A stretch of DNA of 26,325 nucleotides from Proteobacteria bacterium UBA6920 (GTDB lineage: Bacteria > Pseudomonadota > Gammaproteobacteria > SG8-11): contig DKAS01000193.1 in NCBI GenBank assembly GCA_002448875.1, positions 36,320 through 62,644 of the forward strand, in the 5' to 3' direction. Under the pieces are notes generated by a model that worked only from the letters and a program-made list of their open reading frames with translations, searched no databases and was not told where the DNA came from. Position 1 is the stretch's first letter. Every line of letters begins with the position of its first letter. The translations under genes and the position numbers were made by a program. Positions 1 through 9,421 of the stretch are shown here, one piece after another.

Positions 1-948
1 GGCTTTCGCATCGATACCGTCAAACATGTCGAAAACACGGCGATGGCCATCTTCTGCAACGCCATTCGTGAATACGCTCAGCGAGTGGGCAAGCAGCGAT
101 TCTTCCTGTACGGCGAGGTGCTGGCGCAGGATGAAACCATCCAGGAATACCTGGGGCGCAATACTCGCGCCGCCGGCGGCGAGCGCTTCCCGTCCCTGGA
201 TGCCGCCCTGGATTTCCCTTTGTATTTCGAGCTGGAGGCGGTGATCAAGGGGTTCAACAATCCCGCGGCCCTGCGTCAGCGTTACCAGCGCTTGCAGGCG
301 GTGTACAGTGATCACGGGGAGGCAGGGCGTTATTTCGTCACCTTCGTCGATAATCATGACCGCAACCAGCGCTTCATGCACCACAACCAGTACCCCGAGC
401 AGGCGGTGCTGGCTATCGGTTATCTGCTGACCAGTCAGGGCATCCCCTGCATTTACTACGGCACGGAGCAGGGATTCGACGGCGGCGGCGACAGCGACGC
501 CTACGTGCGCGAGTGCATGTTCGGCGGCAACTGGGGCGCGTTCGCCTCCAGCGGCGGGCATTTTTTCAACAACGAGCACGCGATTTACCGCAGCATTCAA
601 GCCATCGCCGCGGTCCGGAAGCAACAGGCGGCACTGCGCTACGGTCGGCAGTATTTCCGCGAAATTTCCGGCAATGGTGCGGATTTCGGTCATCCCATCG
701 ACGGCCACTGCACCCTGGCCTGGTCGCGCATCCTGGACACCGAAGAAGTACTGGTATGCATGAACCTGGATGCAGCCCCACGCCAGGACTGGGTCACCGT
801 CGATTACCACCTGAGCCATCCGGGCTGGGTGATGCAGGACCTGGTGGGTGCGGATCGGCAGCACCTGCAGATTGAGGAGCGCAATGGCCGGGCCTGCGTG
901 CAGGTGACCCTGCCCCCGCACCACATGCGCATCCTGCGCGCTGTTTAA
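1..948 (+). CDS. GH13 alpha-amylase family glycoside hydrolase, 3' part
   Basis: The 5' end lies outside the window and the reading frame is open from base 1. The fragment starts exactly at GH13 conserved region II (GFRIDTVKHV, nucleophile Asp5 of the fragment). It continues with region III (FLYGEV, acid/base Glu39) and region IV (FVDNHD, His119 and transition-state stabiliser Asp120), so the catalytic triad is complete. A YYGTEQGFDG stretch and a C-terminal beta-domain of about 100 residues follow. The family hydrolyses or rearranges alpha-1,4 glucans. Whether this is an exported amylase, a maltogenic enzyme or a transglycosylase cannot be decided without the N-terminus. The gene ends at TAA 946-948 just before a terminator, so it closes its transcription unit. 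Confidence 0.9.
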   Translation, partial: GFRIDTVKHVENTAMAIFCNAIREYAQRVGKQRFFLYGEVLAQDETIQEYLGRNTRAAGGERFPSLDAALDFPLYFELEAVIKGFNNPAALRQRYQRLQAVYSDHGEAGRYFVTFVDNHDRNQRFMHHNQYPEQAVLAIGYLLTSQGIPCIYYGTEQGFDGGGDSDAYVRECMFGGNWGAFASSGGHFFNNEHAIYRSIQAIAAVRKQQAALRYGRQYFREISGNGADFGHPIDGHCTLAWSRILDTEEVLVCMNLDAAPRQDWVTVDYHLSHPGWVMQDLVGADRQHLQIEERNGRACVQVTLPPHHMRILRAV

Positions 949-957
949 CGCGGGTGA

Positions 958-984
958 GGGCCAGGGCGGGGCCTGGCGCTTTTG
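958..984 (+). terminator. Rho-independent terminator after the GH13 gene
   Basis: A stem GCCAGG (960-965) pairs with CCTGGC (972-977) around a six-base loop, followed by GCTTTTG. It lies 10 bases after the GH13 stop codon. The U-tract is short (four T), so efficiency may be moderate. Confidence 0.6.
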
Positions 985-1029
985 TCGTGGTGGGCGGTGC
1001 AAGGATGGATGGGACGTAGCCGATGGCCA

Positions 1030-1260
1030 TTACAGGCCGGTCATGGGCTCCTCCTGCCGGTCCGCATGTTTCAGGCGCCAATACTGCGTATCCTCGAAAG
1101 AGTCTTCAGCAAGGATAGGACGCGGTCCATGGTGATTTTCTAAGAAAATCAGCAGAGACTGTGCGTTGTTCCGCAGCGCTTTACCCAGCGCCGCGTTCAG
1201 GTAATTTCGCTCTAAGAATGGGCTGTTCCATACAGGAATATTATATTTCCCAGCCCGCAA
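1030..1260 (-). pseudogene. Possible small gene or gene remnant, unknown function
   Basis: This is a 76-codon open frame with no ATG start; the first usable codon is a TTG at 1260. The codons look like those of real genes here (CTG leucines, AAC, GAA, AAA), and the protein is polar with plausible local motifs (LLIFLENHHG, DTQYWRLKHADRQEE). A purine-rich GGAAGGAG directly abuts the TTG, too close to act as a normal ribosome binding site. The frame stays open a little upstream without any good start. It may be the surviving 3' part of a decayed gene or a short unknown gene. I recognise no family, and chance cannot be excluded. Confidence 0.25.
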
Positions 1261-1406
1261 CTCCTTCCGTCTTGTTCCGATATACGAGATACAGGAACGT
1301 CCACAACCACGACCAGGGTGCAGCCGCGACGCATGCGCGGCTGATCACCTTGCCGGATTCGGGTAGGGGGACAGCCGCATGCATTTCGTATTTGGGAGTT
1401 TGGTGT

Positions 1407-2198
1407 ATGAAAAATATCCTTGTCTATAGCGTCATGATGGTCTGCGCTGCCCTGGCGGTGACCGGCTGCAATGAGGGGTCCGGCGGCAGCAAGAATAGCA
1501 ACGCGGTAACTTACAATAATGTCAGCGGCGGCAGTGGCGCTCAGAGCGATCCTTATATCGTGACGGCGCCGTTTCGCGACAGTCGCGACACACCATCGCC
1601 GGGCGTGCTGGCGTATTACCAGATCAGCGTCGAGGCGGGGGCAAGCTATAAGGTGACCCTGTCCGATATGAATTCGTATATCGTCATCAACGTCGGCAGT
1701 TGTAGCGCCTACGCTGCTGCTACCTATACCTGCGAGTTCACGGCCAGTCAAACTCCGTTGGAGCTTACCCTGTATGCGGATTCCACAGTGTCGCCGTATA
1801 CTCTGCAACTGGAGAAGAGTAGCACGGGAAGCAACGGCAGCGGCAATTCATCCAGCATTGAACCGCTGAACTTTTTTGAAAGCGACATGGCGCACAAGTG
1901 GTCGCGCTACCATGCCTACGATGGCAGCACTCAGTACTATATCTTCAACGGCGACCGCACTGCCTGTTACTTCGAGATCAGCAGCAGCAACGCGCGCACC
2001 AAGTATATAGCTTATGAAAAGTGGTCGCTGCTGGAAGTGGCTGGCCAGAGTAACGTGTTTGATATTGTGTTTAGCGCCAGCGATGGCACTATAAAGCGAG
2101 ATATTGACGAGTTTCACTATGTGCCCAACGAAATATGGTATGGCGGCTACAGCAACCTGGCTCTGACCACTTCGACCACTTCCTATACCTGCGACTAG
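1407..2198 (+). CDS. Predicted lipoprotein of unknown function
   Basis: The gene encodes 263 residues. A start at ATG 1407 gives a type II signal peptide with a hydrophobic core (residues 4-18) and a lipobox V-T-G-C, with lipidated Cys21 followed by Asn. A GGGAG element sits at a suitable distance upstream. A Gly/Ser/Asn-rich linker (about 24-45) precedes a beta-rich domain (about 50-135) that resembles the pre-peptidase C-terminal beta-sandwich (YYQISVEAG). A second Gly/Ser linker leads to a second beta-rich domain rich in Tyr and Ser, ending at a C-terminal Cys-Asp. Asn after the lipidated Cys fits outer-membrane sorting by the usual plus-2 rule. Codon use is less GC-biased than in neighbouring housekeeping genes. 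A longer in-frame start at 1161 is possible but would bury the signal peptide. Function unknown. Confidence 0.75.
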   Translation: MKNILVYSVMMVCAALAVTGCNEGSGGSKNSNAVTYNNVSGGSGAQSDPYIVTAPFRDSRDTPSPGVLAYYQISVEAGASYKVTLSDMNSYIVINVGSCSAYAAATYTCEFTASQTPLELTLYADSTVSPYTLQLEKSSTGSNGSGNSSSIEPLNFFESDMAHKWSRYHAYDGSTQYYIFNGDRTACYFEISSSNARTKYIAYEKWSLLEVAGQSNVFDIVFSASDGTIKRDIDEFHYVPNEIWYGGYSNLALTTSTTSYTCD

Positions 2199-2222
2199 GG
2201 CCTGTCGTCGCTGACCAGGTTG

Positions 2223-2251
2223 CCGCTCCCCGGTTCCCGCCGGGGAAGCGG
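2223..2251 (+). terminator. Terminator-like hairpin without U-tract after the lipoprotein gene
   Basis: CCGC plus CCCCGG (2223-2233) pairs with CCGGGG and GCGG (2240-2251) around a six-base loop, with a small T/AA mismatch. It lies 25 bases after the lipoprotein stop and just before the promoter of the next gene. No T-run follows, so it may pause transcription or protect the 3' end instead of terminating it. Confidence 0.4.
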
Positions 2252-2266
2252 TAGCGCCGGCGCCGG

Positions 2267-2275
2267 TGTTATACT
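2267..2275 (+). promoter_or_regulatory. Extended -10 promoter for the 2306 gene
   Basis: TGTTATACT matches the extended -10 consensus TGnTATAAT at 8 of 9 counted positions. There is no good -35 element, as is usual for this class. Predicted transcription would start near 2282, giving a leader of about 24 bases before ATG 2306. Confidence 0.5.
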
Positions 2276-2305
2276 CAGGGTCGGGTCGGACGGACGGGCG
2301 ATATC

Positions 2306-2674
2306 ATGACAATCAGTTTCGATGCGCGGGATTTGCGCCAGGCGTTGACCGCCTGGCCGGGCAGTGAAGCCCGCCGTTACTTCGAACTGCAGATCCAGCG
2401 TCTGGATCCGGCGCAATTGCCCTTGCAGCAAGGTCTGACTCAGGGAAGTCATGTGGCCGACGAGGGTTTCGCCGCCATGGTCATCGCGGTGGCGGCGACT
2501 GACGACCTGATTACGGTCAAAGCGGGGATTGGGTATCGCAGCCTGATCGCCGGTTGCAATTGCGCCGATGATCCGACGCCGCAGGATACGCTGGCGGAAT
2601 ATTGCGTCATCCGTCTGCTGCTGCAGCATGACGGCACCGTGCGCCAGGTGGAGCTGGTCACCGAGGCAGGATGA
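2306..2674 (+). CDS. Conserved-looking hypothetical protein, 122 aa
   Basis: The protein is soluble, with no signal peptide or membrane segment. The N-terminal 40 residues are helical and acidic/basic (RQALTAWPGSEARRYFELQ). The middle is a hydrophobic beta/alpha stretch (GFAAMVIAVAATDDLITVKA). It is followed by GYRSLIAGCNCADDPTP with a Cys-Asn-Cys pair, then EYCVIRLLL with a third Cys. The three cysteines and nearby aspartates could bind a metal, but this is inference. The gene has its own extended -10 promoter and is convergent with the 2711 gene, so it appears monocistronic. I do not recognise a named family. Confidence 0.7.
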   Translation: MTISFDARDLRQALTAWPGSEARRYFELQIQRLDPAQLPLQQGLTQGSHVADEGFAAMVIAVAATDDLITVKAGIGYRSLIAGCNCADDPTPQDTLAEYCVIRLLLQHDGTVRQVELVTEAG

Positions 2675-2710
2675 CTGGATGGCTTCGCACCCGCCGATGC
2701 CGAGCGCTGC

Positions 2711-3229
2711 TTATTTTCCCTGTTTGCGCAGACGCTTTTCCAGGGTGGTGCTGGCCACCCAGCGGCGCAGCAGCAGAATCTGGTCGCCGCCCCGTTGTTC
2801 GGCGCATTGCGGACAGGTGAGGTGACAGAGGTAGGTTTCCTTGGGGATGCGCCCCAGATCGAACAAATGCGATTGCAGGGCGCGGTGCGCCGTACGCACG
2901 GTGCCGATGCCGCCGGCGTGCAGGTAGCCGCGTACCTGGAAATTTACCGGTAGATTTTGCACATGGCGCGAAGGCGACGCGGCGCTGTGCAGCAGGGCGA
3001 TCAGGCGGCCGCCCAGCAGTCCGGTGGTGGTCAGCACCAGGCCCGGCCAGGTTTCCTGCAATTCCAGCTGCTCCAGGTCGTGCCGTTGTCGCGCCACGTA
3101 CAGGTCGTAGGACAGCGGCATATGCAGCAAGGCCGGCAGCGGCAGGATGTGGGCGGCGTGGCCGCCGAGATCCTGGTCCTGCTGGTGCCAGTCCGGCCAG
3201 TTCTCCGGGCAACCGCAGGGCAGGCGCAT
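2711..3229 (-). CDS. Cys/His-rich protein of unknown function, partner of the oxidase-like gene
   Basis: The gene encodes 172 residues. ATG 3229 lies two bases after the stop of the upstream oxidase-like gene, so translation is probably coupled. Cysteines cluster at the two ends: Cys5 and Cys7 (CGCPENW) and Cys135, Cys139 and Cys142 (CHLTCPQC). Histidines are frequent (15, 24, 27, 36, 50, 81, 89, 104, 115, 121, 136). No clear membrane helix is present beyond a moderately hydrophobic stretch near 64-80. The Cys/His pattern suggests metal, heme or iron-sulfur binding, which is inference. The same frame runs open further upstream inside the oxidase-like gene, but that part is out of frame with the recognised protein there and is not counted. 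I recognise no named family. Confidence 0.65.
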   Translation of the reverse strand: MRLPCGCPENWPDWHQQDQDLGGHAAHILPLPALLHMPLSYDLYVARQRHDLEQLELQETWPGLVLTTTGLLGGRLIALLHSAASPSRHVQNLPVNFQVRGYLHAGGIGTVRTAHRALQSHLFDLGRIPKETYLCHLTCPQCAEQRGGDQILLLRRWVASTTLEKRLRKQGK

Positions 3230-3231
3230 GT

Positions 3232-3765
3232 TCAGGCCGGCTTGCGTTTGACCGCCATCACCGTCAGCGCGAGGTTGGCGAAAAACACCCAGAAGCCGAT
3301 TCCCATGACGGTGGAAACAATACCAATGGTCGGTCCGTAAAAGCGGTGCGCCTGGCCGACGATCTCCGAATGCTCGGGGTTGGCCAGCATCAGCATGCCC
3401 TCCCAGATACCGAACACCATCAGGGTGGTGTAAAAACCGCCCAGGCCCACGGTGGTCCACCAGTAGGTGTGGGTGACCAGTTTGCGGGAATAGATGGTGA
3501 CCCCCAGCATTTTCGGCAGCAGGTAGTAGGTGGCGCCCATGATGAAAATCACCACGCCGCCAATGACGTTCATGTGCGCATGGGCCAGCGGATCGATCAT
3601 GTGACCGGGTCCGCCGTAGGGGCTGCCGATGGCATCCAGCCATTGGCGTATGGGGTGCATTACCTGCAATACGCCGTGCACCGTGCCGATAAAAAAACAG
3701 GCGGCGGAGGTGATGAGAAATTTGACCAGGGGTCGGGAATCGTTGACGGACTCGGATGCTGACAT
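3232..3765 (-). CDS. Short heme-copper oxidase subunit I-like membrane protein
   Basis: The gene encodes 177 residues with four predicted membrane helices (about 14-34, 64-84, 102-122 and 143-170). Helix 2 begins with HAHMNVIGG (His62, His64) and runs into GATYYLLPKM, which resembles the His-bearing helices of CcoN/NorB-type subunit I. Other histidines sit at 30, 37, 55, 99, 132 and 140. Full-length subunit I proteins have about twelve helices, so this is roughly one third of one. The frame is intact and both ends look natural, which argues against a broken gene. It may bind one heme or act as a membrane electron carrier or sensor; that is inference. ATG 3765 was chosen because a GAG element lies just upstream. 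ATG 3798 and TTG 3807 are alternatives. Confidence 0.7.
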   Translation of the reverse strand: MSASESVNDSRPLVKFLITSAACFFIGTVHGVLQVMHPIRQWLDAIGSPYGGPGHMIDPLAHAHMNVIGGVVIFIMGATYYLLPKMLGVTIYSRKLVTHTYWWTTVGLGGFYTTLMVFGIWEGMLMLANPEHSEIVGQAHRFYGPTIGIVSTVMGIGFWVFFANLALTVMAVKRKPA

Positions 3766-3848
3766 ACGCTCAAACTCATAACCGGTATGCCGCGACATCC
3801 GGCGCAAAAAGCTGTGGTAACTGCGGTAAACTCGTTGACCTGAAGCGT

Positions 3849-3871
3849 AAAAGCCCGGAGGGCCGGGCTTT
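3849..3871 (-). terminator. Rho-independent terminator after the 31-aa peptide gene
   Basis: AAAGCCCGG pairs with CCGGGCTTT around a four-base loop. On the minus strand the stem is followed by a TTTT run, so it serves the 31-residue peptide gene and separates it from the oxidase-like gene downstream. The stem is nearly symmetric and could also work on the plus strand. Confidence 0.7.
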
Positions 3872-3906
3872 CTACGCGAACTGCCTGTGGTTGCGAAGGG
3901 GCGGGA

Positions 3907-4002
3907 TTAGCGCCGTTCCATCGCACCAATAGCCATGCCGCCCAGGTAGGTGGCAACAACAACCAGGCTCACGAATAAAATAATTGGTACCAGAATTGCC
4001 AT
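3907..4002 (-). CDS. 31-residue single-pass membrane peptide
   Basis: From ATG 4002 the product has one hydrophobic helix (residues 3-25, beginning AILVPIILFV) with glycines near its end (YLGGMAIGAM), then a short Glu-Arg-Arg tail. A strong GGGGAGAG ribosome binding site lies seven bases upstream, which fixes the start. A promoter at 4061-4089 and a terminator at 3849-3871 frame it as its own small transcription unit. It sits immediately upstream of the oxidase-like gene. Tiny helical subunits such as CcoQ accompany terminal oxidases, so an accessory subunit is possible; that is inference from position only. A longer in-frame ORF from 4131 has no support. Confidence 0.7.
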   Translation of the reverse strand: MAILVPIILFVSLVVVATYLGGMAIGAMERR

Positions 4003-4060
4003 GTTATCTCTCCCCGTGATTCTTTTTGAACTCCCGGTATGGGAGCTGAAACGCCGGACA

Positions 4061-4089
4061 AGTCTAACCGTTGGCCGTTGCCTGCGCAA
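4061..4089 (-). promoter_or_regulatory. Sigma-70 type promoter of the 31-aa peptide gene
   Basis: Read on the minus strand, a TTGCGC -35 element (4084-4089) and a TAGACT -10 element (4061-4066) are separated by exactly 17 bases. The leader of about 50 bases contains a small hairpin, CTCCC...GGGAG (4031-4045), before the ribosome binding site. Confidence 0.5.
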
Positions 4090-4140
4090 GCCGCGGCCCC
4101 GGGAAAAACCAAGAAATATTAACCTATTCAAGCGCTAGGA

Positions 4141-5814
4141 TTATCTGACGCTGGCCAGGCCTTCGCGCCGGGGGTCGCTGGCGGCGCTGATTCGCCCGCT
4201 TTTGCGTTCCCACACCACGACTTGCATGTCCCCGTAAGTGCGTCCCACGTCCTGGGTGGTGTGCCCCAGCTGTTGCAGGGTTTTGATCTCCTGCGGCGTG
4301 AGCCCATTGGTTTCGTACTGGACCTCATCGGGCAGATACTGGTGATGGTAGCGGGGACTGGCGACCATGGCGGCGGCGTCGCCGCCCCGGGCATATTCCA
4401 GCACTCCCAGCAGGACCATGGAGATGATGCGGCTGCCGCCGGGTGTACCCAGAATCGCCGCGCCGCGTGGACCGTCGATCATGGTCGGCGCCATGCTGGA
4501 CAGGGGGCGTTTGCCGGCTGCGATCGCGTTGCCGTCATAGCCGACCAGACCGTAGGCGTTGGCAGCGCCTGGTTGGGCGGAGAAATCATCCATTTCGTCG
4601 TTGAGCAGCACCCCGGTGCCAGGCGGAACATAGGCGGCGCCGAAGGCGAAATTGATGGAAAGCGTGGCCGCCACCCGGTTGCCCGCGGCATCCTGCAGCG
4701 AGAAATGGGTGGTATGGTCGCCCTGTTGGGGTGGTTCGGCCGGCGGCAGGCGGCTGCTCGCCGTGGCCCGGGACCGGTCTATGCCAGCGGCCAGCCCAGC
4801 GGCATAGTCCGGTGACAGCAGGCGCTGCAGCGGGGGCGTGCTGAAGTCCGGATCGCCCAGGAATTGCGCCCGGTCACGGTAGGCGCGGCGCAGCGCTTCG
4901 ATGACCAGGTGTTTTTGCGTGATGCCTGGGGCTTTCGCCAGATCGAAGCGAGCGAGAATATTGAGGGTCTCCAGCAGGGTGACGCCGCCGGAGGAGGGCA
5001 GGGCCGCGGAAACGATGGTCATGCCCTGGTAGTTGCCTTGCACCGGCACTCGTTCTTTCACCTGGTACTGGCGCAGGTCGTCCAGGGACCAGATGCCGCC
5101 GTCGGCGCGCACACCCTCCACCAGCCGCCTGGCTACGTCGCCCTCGTAGTAGCCCGCCCGGCCCTGGTCCGCCAGGAGCTGCAGGGTGCGGGCGAGATCC
5201 GGCTGGCGCAGTCGGAACCCGGCTTCCGGTGCCAGGCCATCCTGCAGAAAAATGTCCGCGCTGTCCGGCCAGCGGTTGAAGACATCCTGACGCATGTTCG
5301 CCATGCGCTGGTATTGGCGTGATACCGCAAATCCATCGCGGGCATGGGCGATGGCCGGTGCCAGGCTGCGCGTCAGGGGTAATTTGCCATAATGTTGGGC
5401 CAGGTGCACCAGGGCCGCAGGCAGCCCGGGAATAGCTGCCGCCAGGGGACCGTTCAGGGAGCGGTCGGTGTCCAGCTTGCCTTGCTTGTCCAGGTACATA
5501 TCGCGATGGGCCGCGGCCGGGGCGGTTTCCCGCCCGTCGATCATGGTGTAGCGGCCGCTGCCGGCTTCATATAGCAGCCAGAATCCCCCGCCGCCCAGGC
5601 CCGAGCTGAACGGCTCCACCACCGCCAGAACGGCGCTGATGGCCACCGCGGCGTCAAATGCATTGCCGCCGGCGGCCAGGATGTCCTGTCCGGCGGCGGT
5701 GGCCAGGGGATGGGCGGTGGCAATTGCGGATTGCGGCGGTGCACCGGCCTGCGGCGAGGACAGCAGGGCAAGAAAAACACAAATGCCCGCGCACCAGCGA
5801 AGTTGCTGCGTCAT
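4141..5814 (-). CDS. ggt: Gamma-glutamyltransferase (gamma-glutamyltranspeptidase)
   Basis: The gene encodes a 557-residue periplasmic enzyme of the Ntn-hydrolase superfamily. It cleaves the gamma-glutamyl bond of glutathione and transfers the group to water or amino acids. A signal peptide (about 1-24) precedes the AAGGNAFDAAVA and SSGLGGGGF motifs of the large subunit. The autoprocessing site is DHTTHFS. Thr368 should become the N-terminal nucleophile of a 190-residue small subunit, as Thr391 does in E. coli. Downstream are LLNDEMDDFS, PLSSMAPT and GTPGGSRI, all family hallmarks. Length is normal. An AAGGAG element precedes ATG 5814, and a promoter lies at 5844-5871. It is the last gene of the ferredoxin/coaD/rsmD stretch but probably has its own promoter. 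Glutathione recycling or scavenging is the likely role. Confidence 0.96.
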   Translation of the reverse strand: MTQQLRWCAGICVFLALLSSPQAGAPPQSAIATAHPLATAAGQDILAAGGNAFDAAVAISAVLAVVEPFSSGLGGGGFWLLYEAGSGRYTMIDGRETAPAAAHRDMYLDKQGKLDTDRSLNGPLAAAIPGLPAALVHLAQHYGKLPLTRSLAPAIAHARDGFAVSRQYQRMANMRQDVFNRWPDSADIFLQDGLAPEAGFRLRQPDLARTLQLLADQGRAGYYEGDVARRLVEGVRADGGIWSLDDLRQYQVKERVPVQGNYQGMTIVSAALPSSGGVTLLETLNILARFDLAKAPGITQKHLVIEALRRAYRDRAQFLGDPDFSTPPLQRLLSPDYAAGLAAGIDRSRATASSRLPPAEPPQQGDHTTHFSLQDAAGNRVAATLSINFAFGAAYVPPGTGVLLNDEMDDFSAQPGAANAYGLVGYDGNAIAAGKRPLSSMAPTMIDGPRGAAILGTPGGSRIISMVLLGVLEYARGGDAAAMVASPRYHHQYLPDEVQYETNGLTPQEIKTLQQLGHTTQDVGRTYGDMQVVVWERKSGRISAASDPRREGLASVR

Positions 5815-5843
5815 ATCGTCTCCTTGGGGAGTGGCGAGCCTTT

Positions 5844-5871
5844 GTTATACCAAACTGAGAGGTTGCGGCAA
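5844..5871 (-). promoter_or_regulatory. Promoter of ggt
   Basis: On the minus strand TTGCCG (5866-5871) and TATAAC (5844-5849) are 16 bases apart, and a TGG just before the -10 gives an extended -10 element. It lies between the ferredoxin stop and the ggt ribosome binding site, so ggt can be transcribed independently. Confidence 0.55.
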
Positions 5872-5887
5872 GTGCCGTCAGGTCAGA

Positions 5888-6208
<321 letters not shown>

Positions 6209-6211
6209 ATA

Positions 6212-7352
<1,141 letters not shown>

Positions 7353-7363
7353 GGAAGTGGCGA

Positions 7364-8630
<1,267 letters not shown>

Positions 8631-8777
8631 GGTTTCGGTTCTGCCGTTGTTGCGAAGCGCTTCATTCCAAGATTGCCACTCTACTATCCCGGGTTGCCGC
8701 CGTTTTTCGGCGGCGGCGCGGGAATGGACTGGCTCGTTTCAGGACGGGTCCATGACAGGATGAGCAAGTCAGGGCAC

Positions 8778-8786
8778 ATGATACCA
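8778..8786 (-). promoter_or_regulatory. Candidate extended -10 promoter upstream of the 8280-8630/hemF unit
   Basis: On the minus strand TGGTATCAT matches an extended -10. No convincing -35 is present. The implied leader of about 140 bases contains a perfect GC hairpin with seven-base arms (8696-8702 and 8708-8714, loop of five T on the plus strand) that lacks a downstream U-tract. The element is weak evidence on its own. Confidence 0.25.
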
Positions 8787-8842
8787 ATACCGCTGAGGGC
8801 TTGCACACTGGGGTTTCGCTGCCGGCCGGGACCGGGCGCGAA

Positions 8843-9313
8843 CTAGGCCTGGAGATCGAAGCTGAGTTCGATGTAGAAAGTGCCGCCGGGGGCGGTCAGC
8901 GGGATGAGGAGCGTGGGAGCGGAAGAGAAGTGGGAGACTGTATGGTCCTTGCCGCTGAGCACGGTCGGCAGGCTCAGGCCCAGGTCATAACCCTGGTGCT
9001 CCAGCAGGGATTTGACCCCGCCCAGCAGCATATTGGAGAGCTCGCCGGTGAGATCCCGCACCACCTCGTCGATACTGTCCACCTCGGTGCGGAGCATGCG
9101 TTGGGTGATGTCGAAGATGACGGCGGCGGGAAAGGTAATGGCAAGCGACCCCCGCATGCCCTTGCCTTCCAGACCGATCAGGCCGGTAACATCGCCCCGC
9201 GCCAGCTGATCGGTTTTCAGCTGTGGTTGTCCGGCCAGCGGCTCAAAGTCCGCCATGGTGGCGAAAACATTGCGCGTAACCTGCAGAACGGGCTCGACGA
9301 TCCGGTCGCTCAT
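8843..9313 (-). CDS. cheX: Chemotaxis phosphatase CheX
   Basis: The gene encodes a 156-residue cytoplasmic protein of the CheC/CheX/FliY phosphatase family, which removes phosphate from CheY-P to end the tumble/turn signal. The catalytic signature E-x2-N is at Glu91 and Asn94, inside DLTGELSNMLLGGVKSLL. GLIGLEGKGMRGSLAITF and the C-terminal beta-strand (TFYIELSF) fit the CheX fold, and a single ExxN site fits CheX instead of CheC. ATG 9313 gives the natural N-terminus; an in-frame start at 9397 would lie upstream in the promoter. A FliA-type promoter at 9378-9404 points to control with late flagellar and chemotaxis genes. No other chemotaxis gene is in the window. Confidence 0.88.
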   Translation of the reverse strand: MSDRIVEPVLQVTRNVFATMADFEPLAGQPQLKTDQLARGDVTGLIGLEGKGMRGSLAITFPAAVIFDITQRMLRTEVDSIDEVVRDLTGELSNMLLGGVKSLLEHQGYDLGLSLPTVLSGKDHTVSHFSSAPTLLIPLTAPGGTFYIELSFDLQA

Positions 9314-9377
9314 TGATGCTGTCTGGTGGCTTGTAAAAGTTTGTAACTGCGCCGCGCGCGGCTGTATTCTGCAATGC

Positions 9378-9404
9378 TTATCGTCTGCCCGGTACAAAGC
9401 TTAA
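9378..9404 (-). promoter_or_regulatory. Sigma-28 (FliA) promoter of cheX
   Basis: Read on the minus strand, TTAAGCTT (9397-9404), an 11-base spacer and GACGATAA (9378-9385) match the FliA consensus TAAAGTTT-N11-GCCGATAA at 6 of 8 and 7 of 8 positions with the exact spacing. Transcription would start near 9371, about 58 bases before cheX. Confidence 0.7.
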
Positions 9405-9421
9405 CCGGCGCGGGACTAATT

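Larger units (their letters stand above)
949..1406. other. 458-base gap between the GH13 gene and the lipoprotein gene
   Basis: Beyond the terminator at its left end, the gap holds one coding-looking minus-strand ORF (1030-1260, listed separately). An AT-rich patch at 1236-1250 has no well-spaced -35 element. The plus-strand frame that runs open from 1161 into the lipoprotein gene carries no recognisable protein before the lipoprotein signal peptide, and I treat it as an untranslated leader. Confidence 0.5.

Noticed and set aside
1161..1406. N-terminal extension of the lipoprotein gene
   Set aside because: It would place 82 residues before a clear lipoprotein signal peptide, and ATG 1407 has its own ribosome binding site.
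2711..3643. Single 310-residue protein covering the Cys/His-rich gene and part of the oxidase-like gene
   Set aside because: The upstream part is out of frame with the recognised membrane protein, which has its own good helices; the true downstream start is ATG 3229.
8696..8714. Perfect GC hairpin upstream of the hemF unit as a terminator
   Set aside because: No T-run follows on either strand; the five T bases form the loop.
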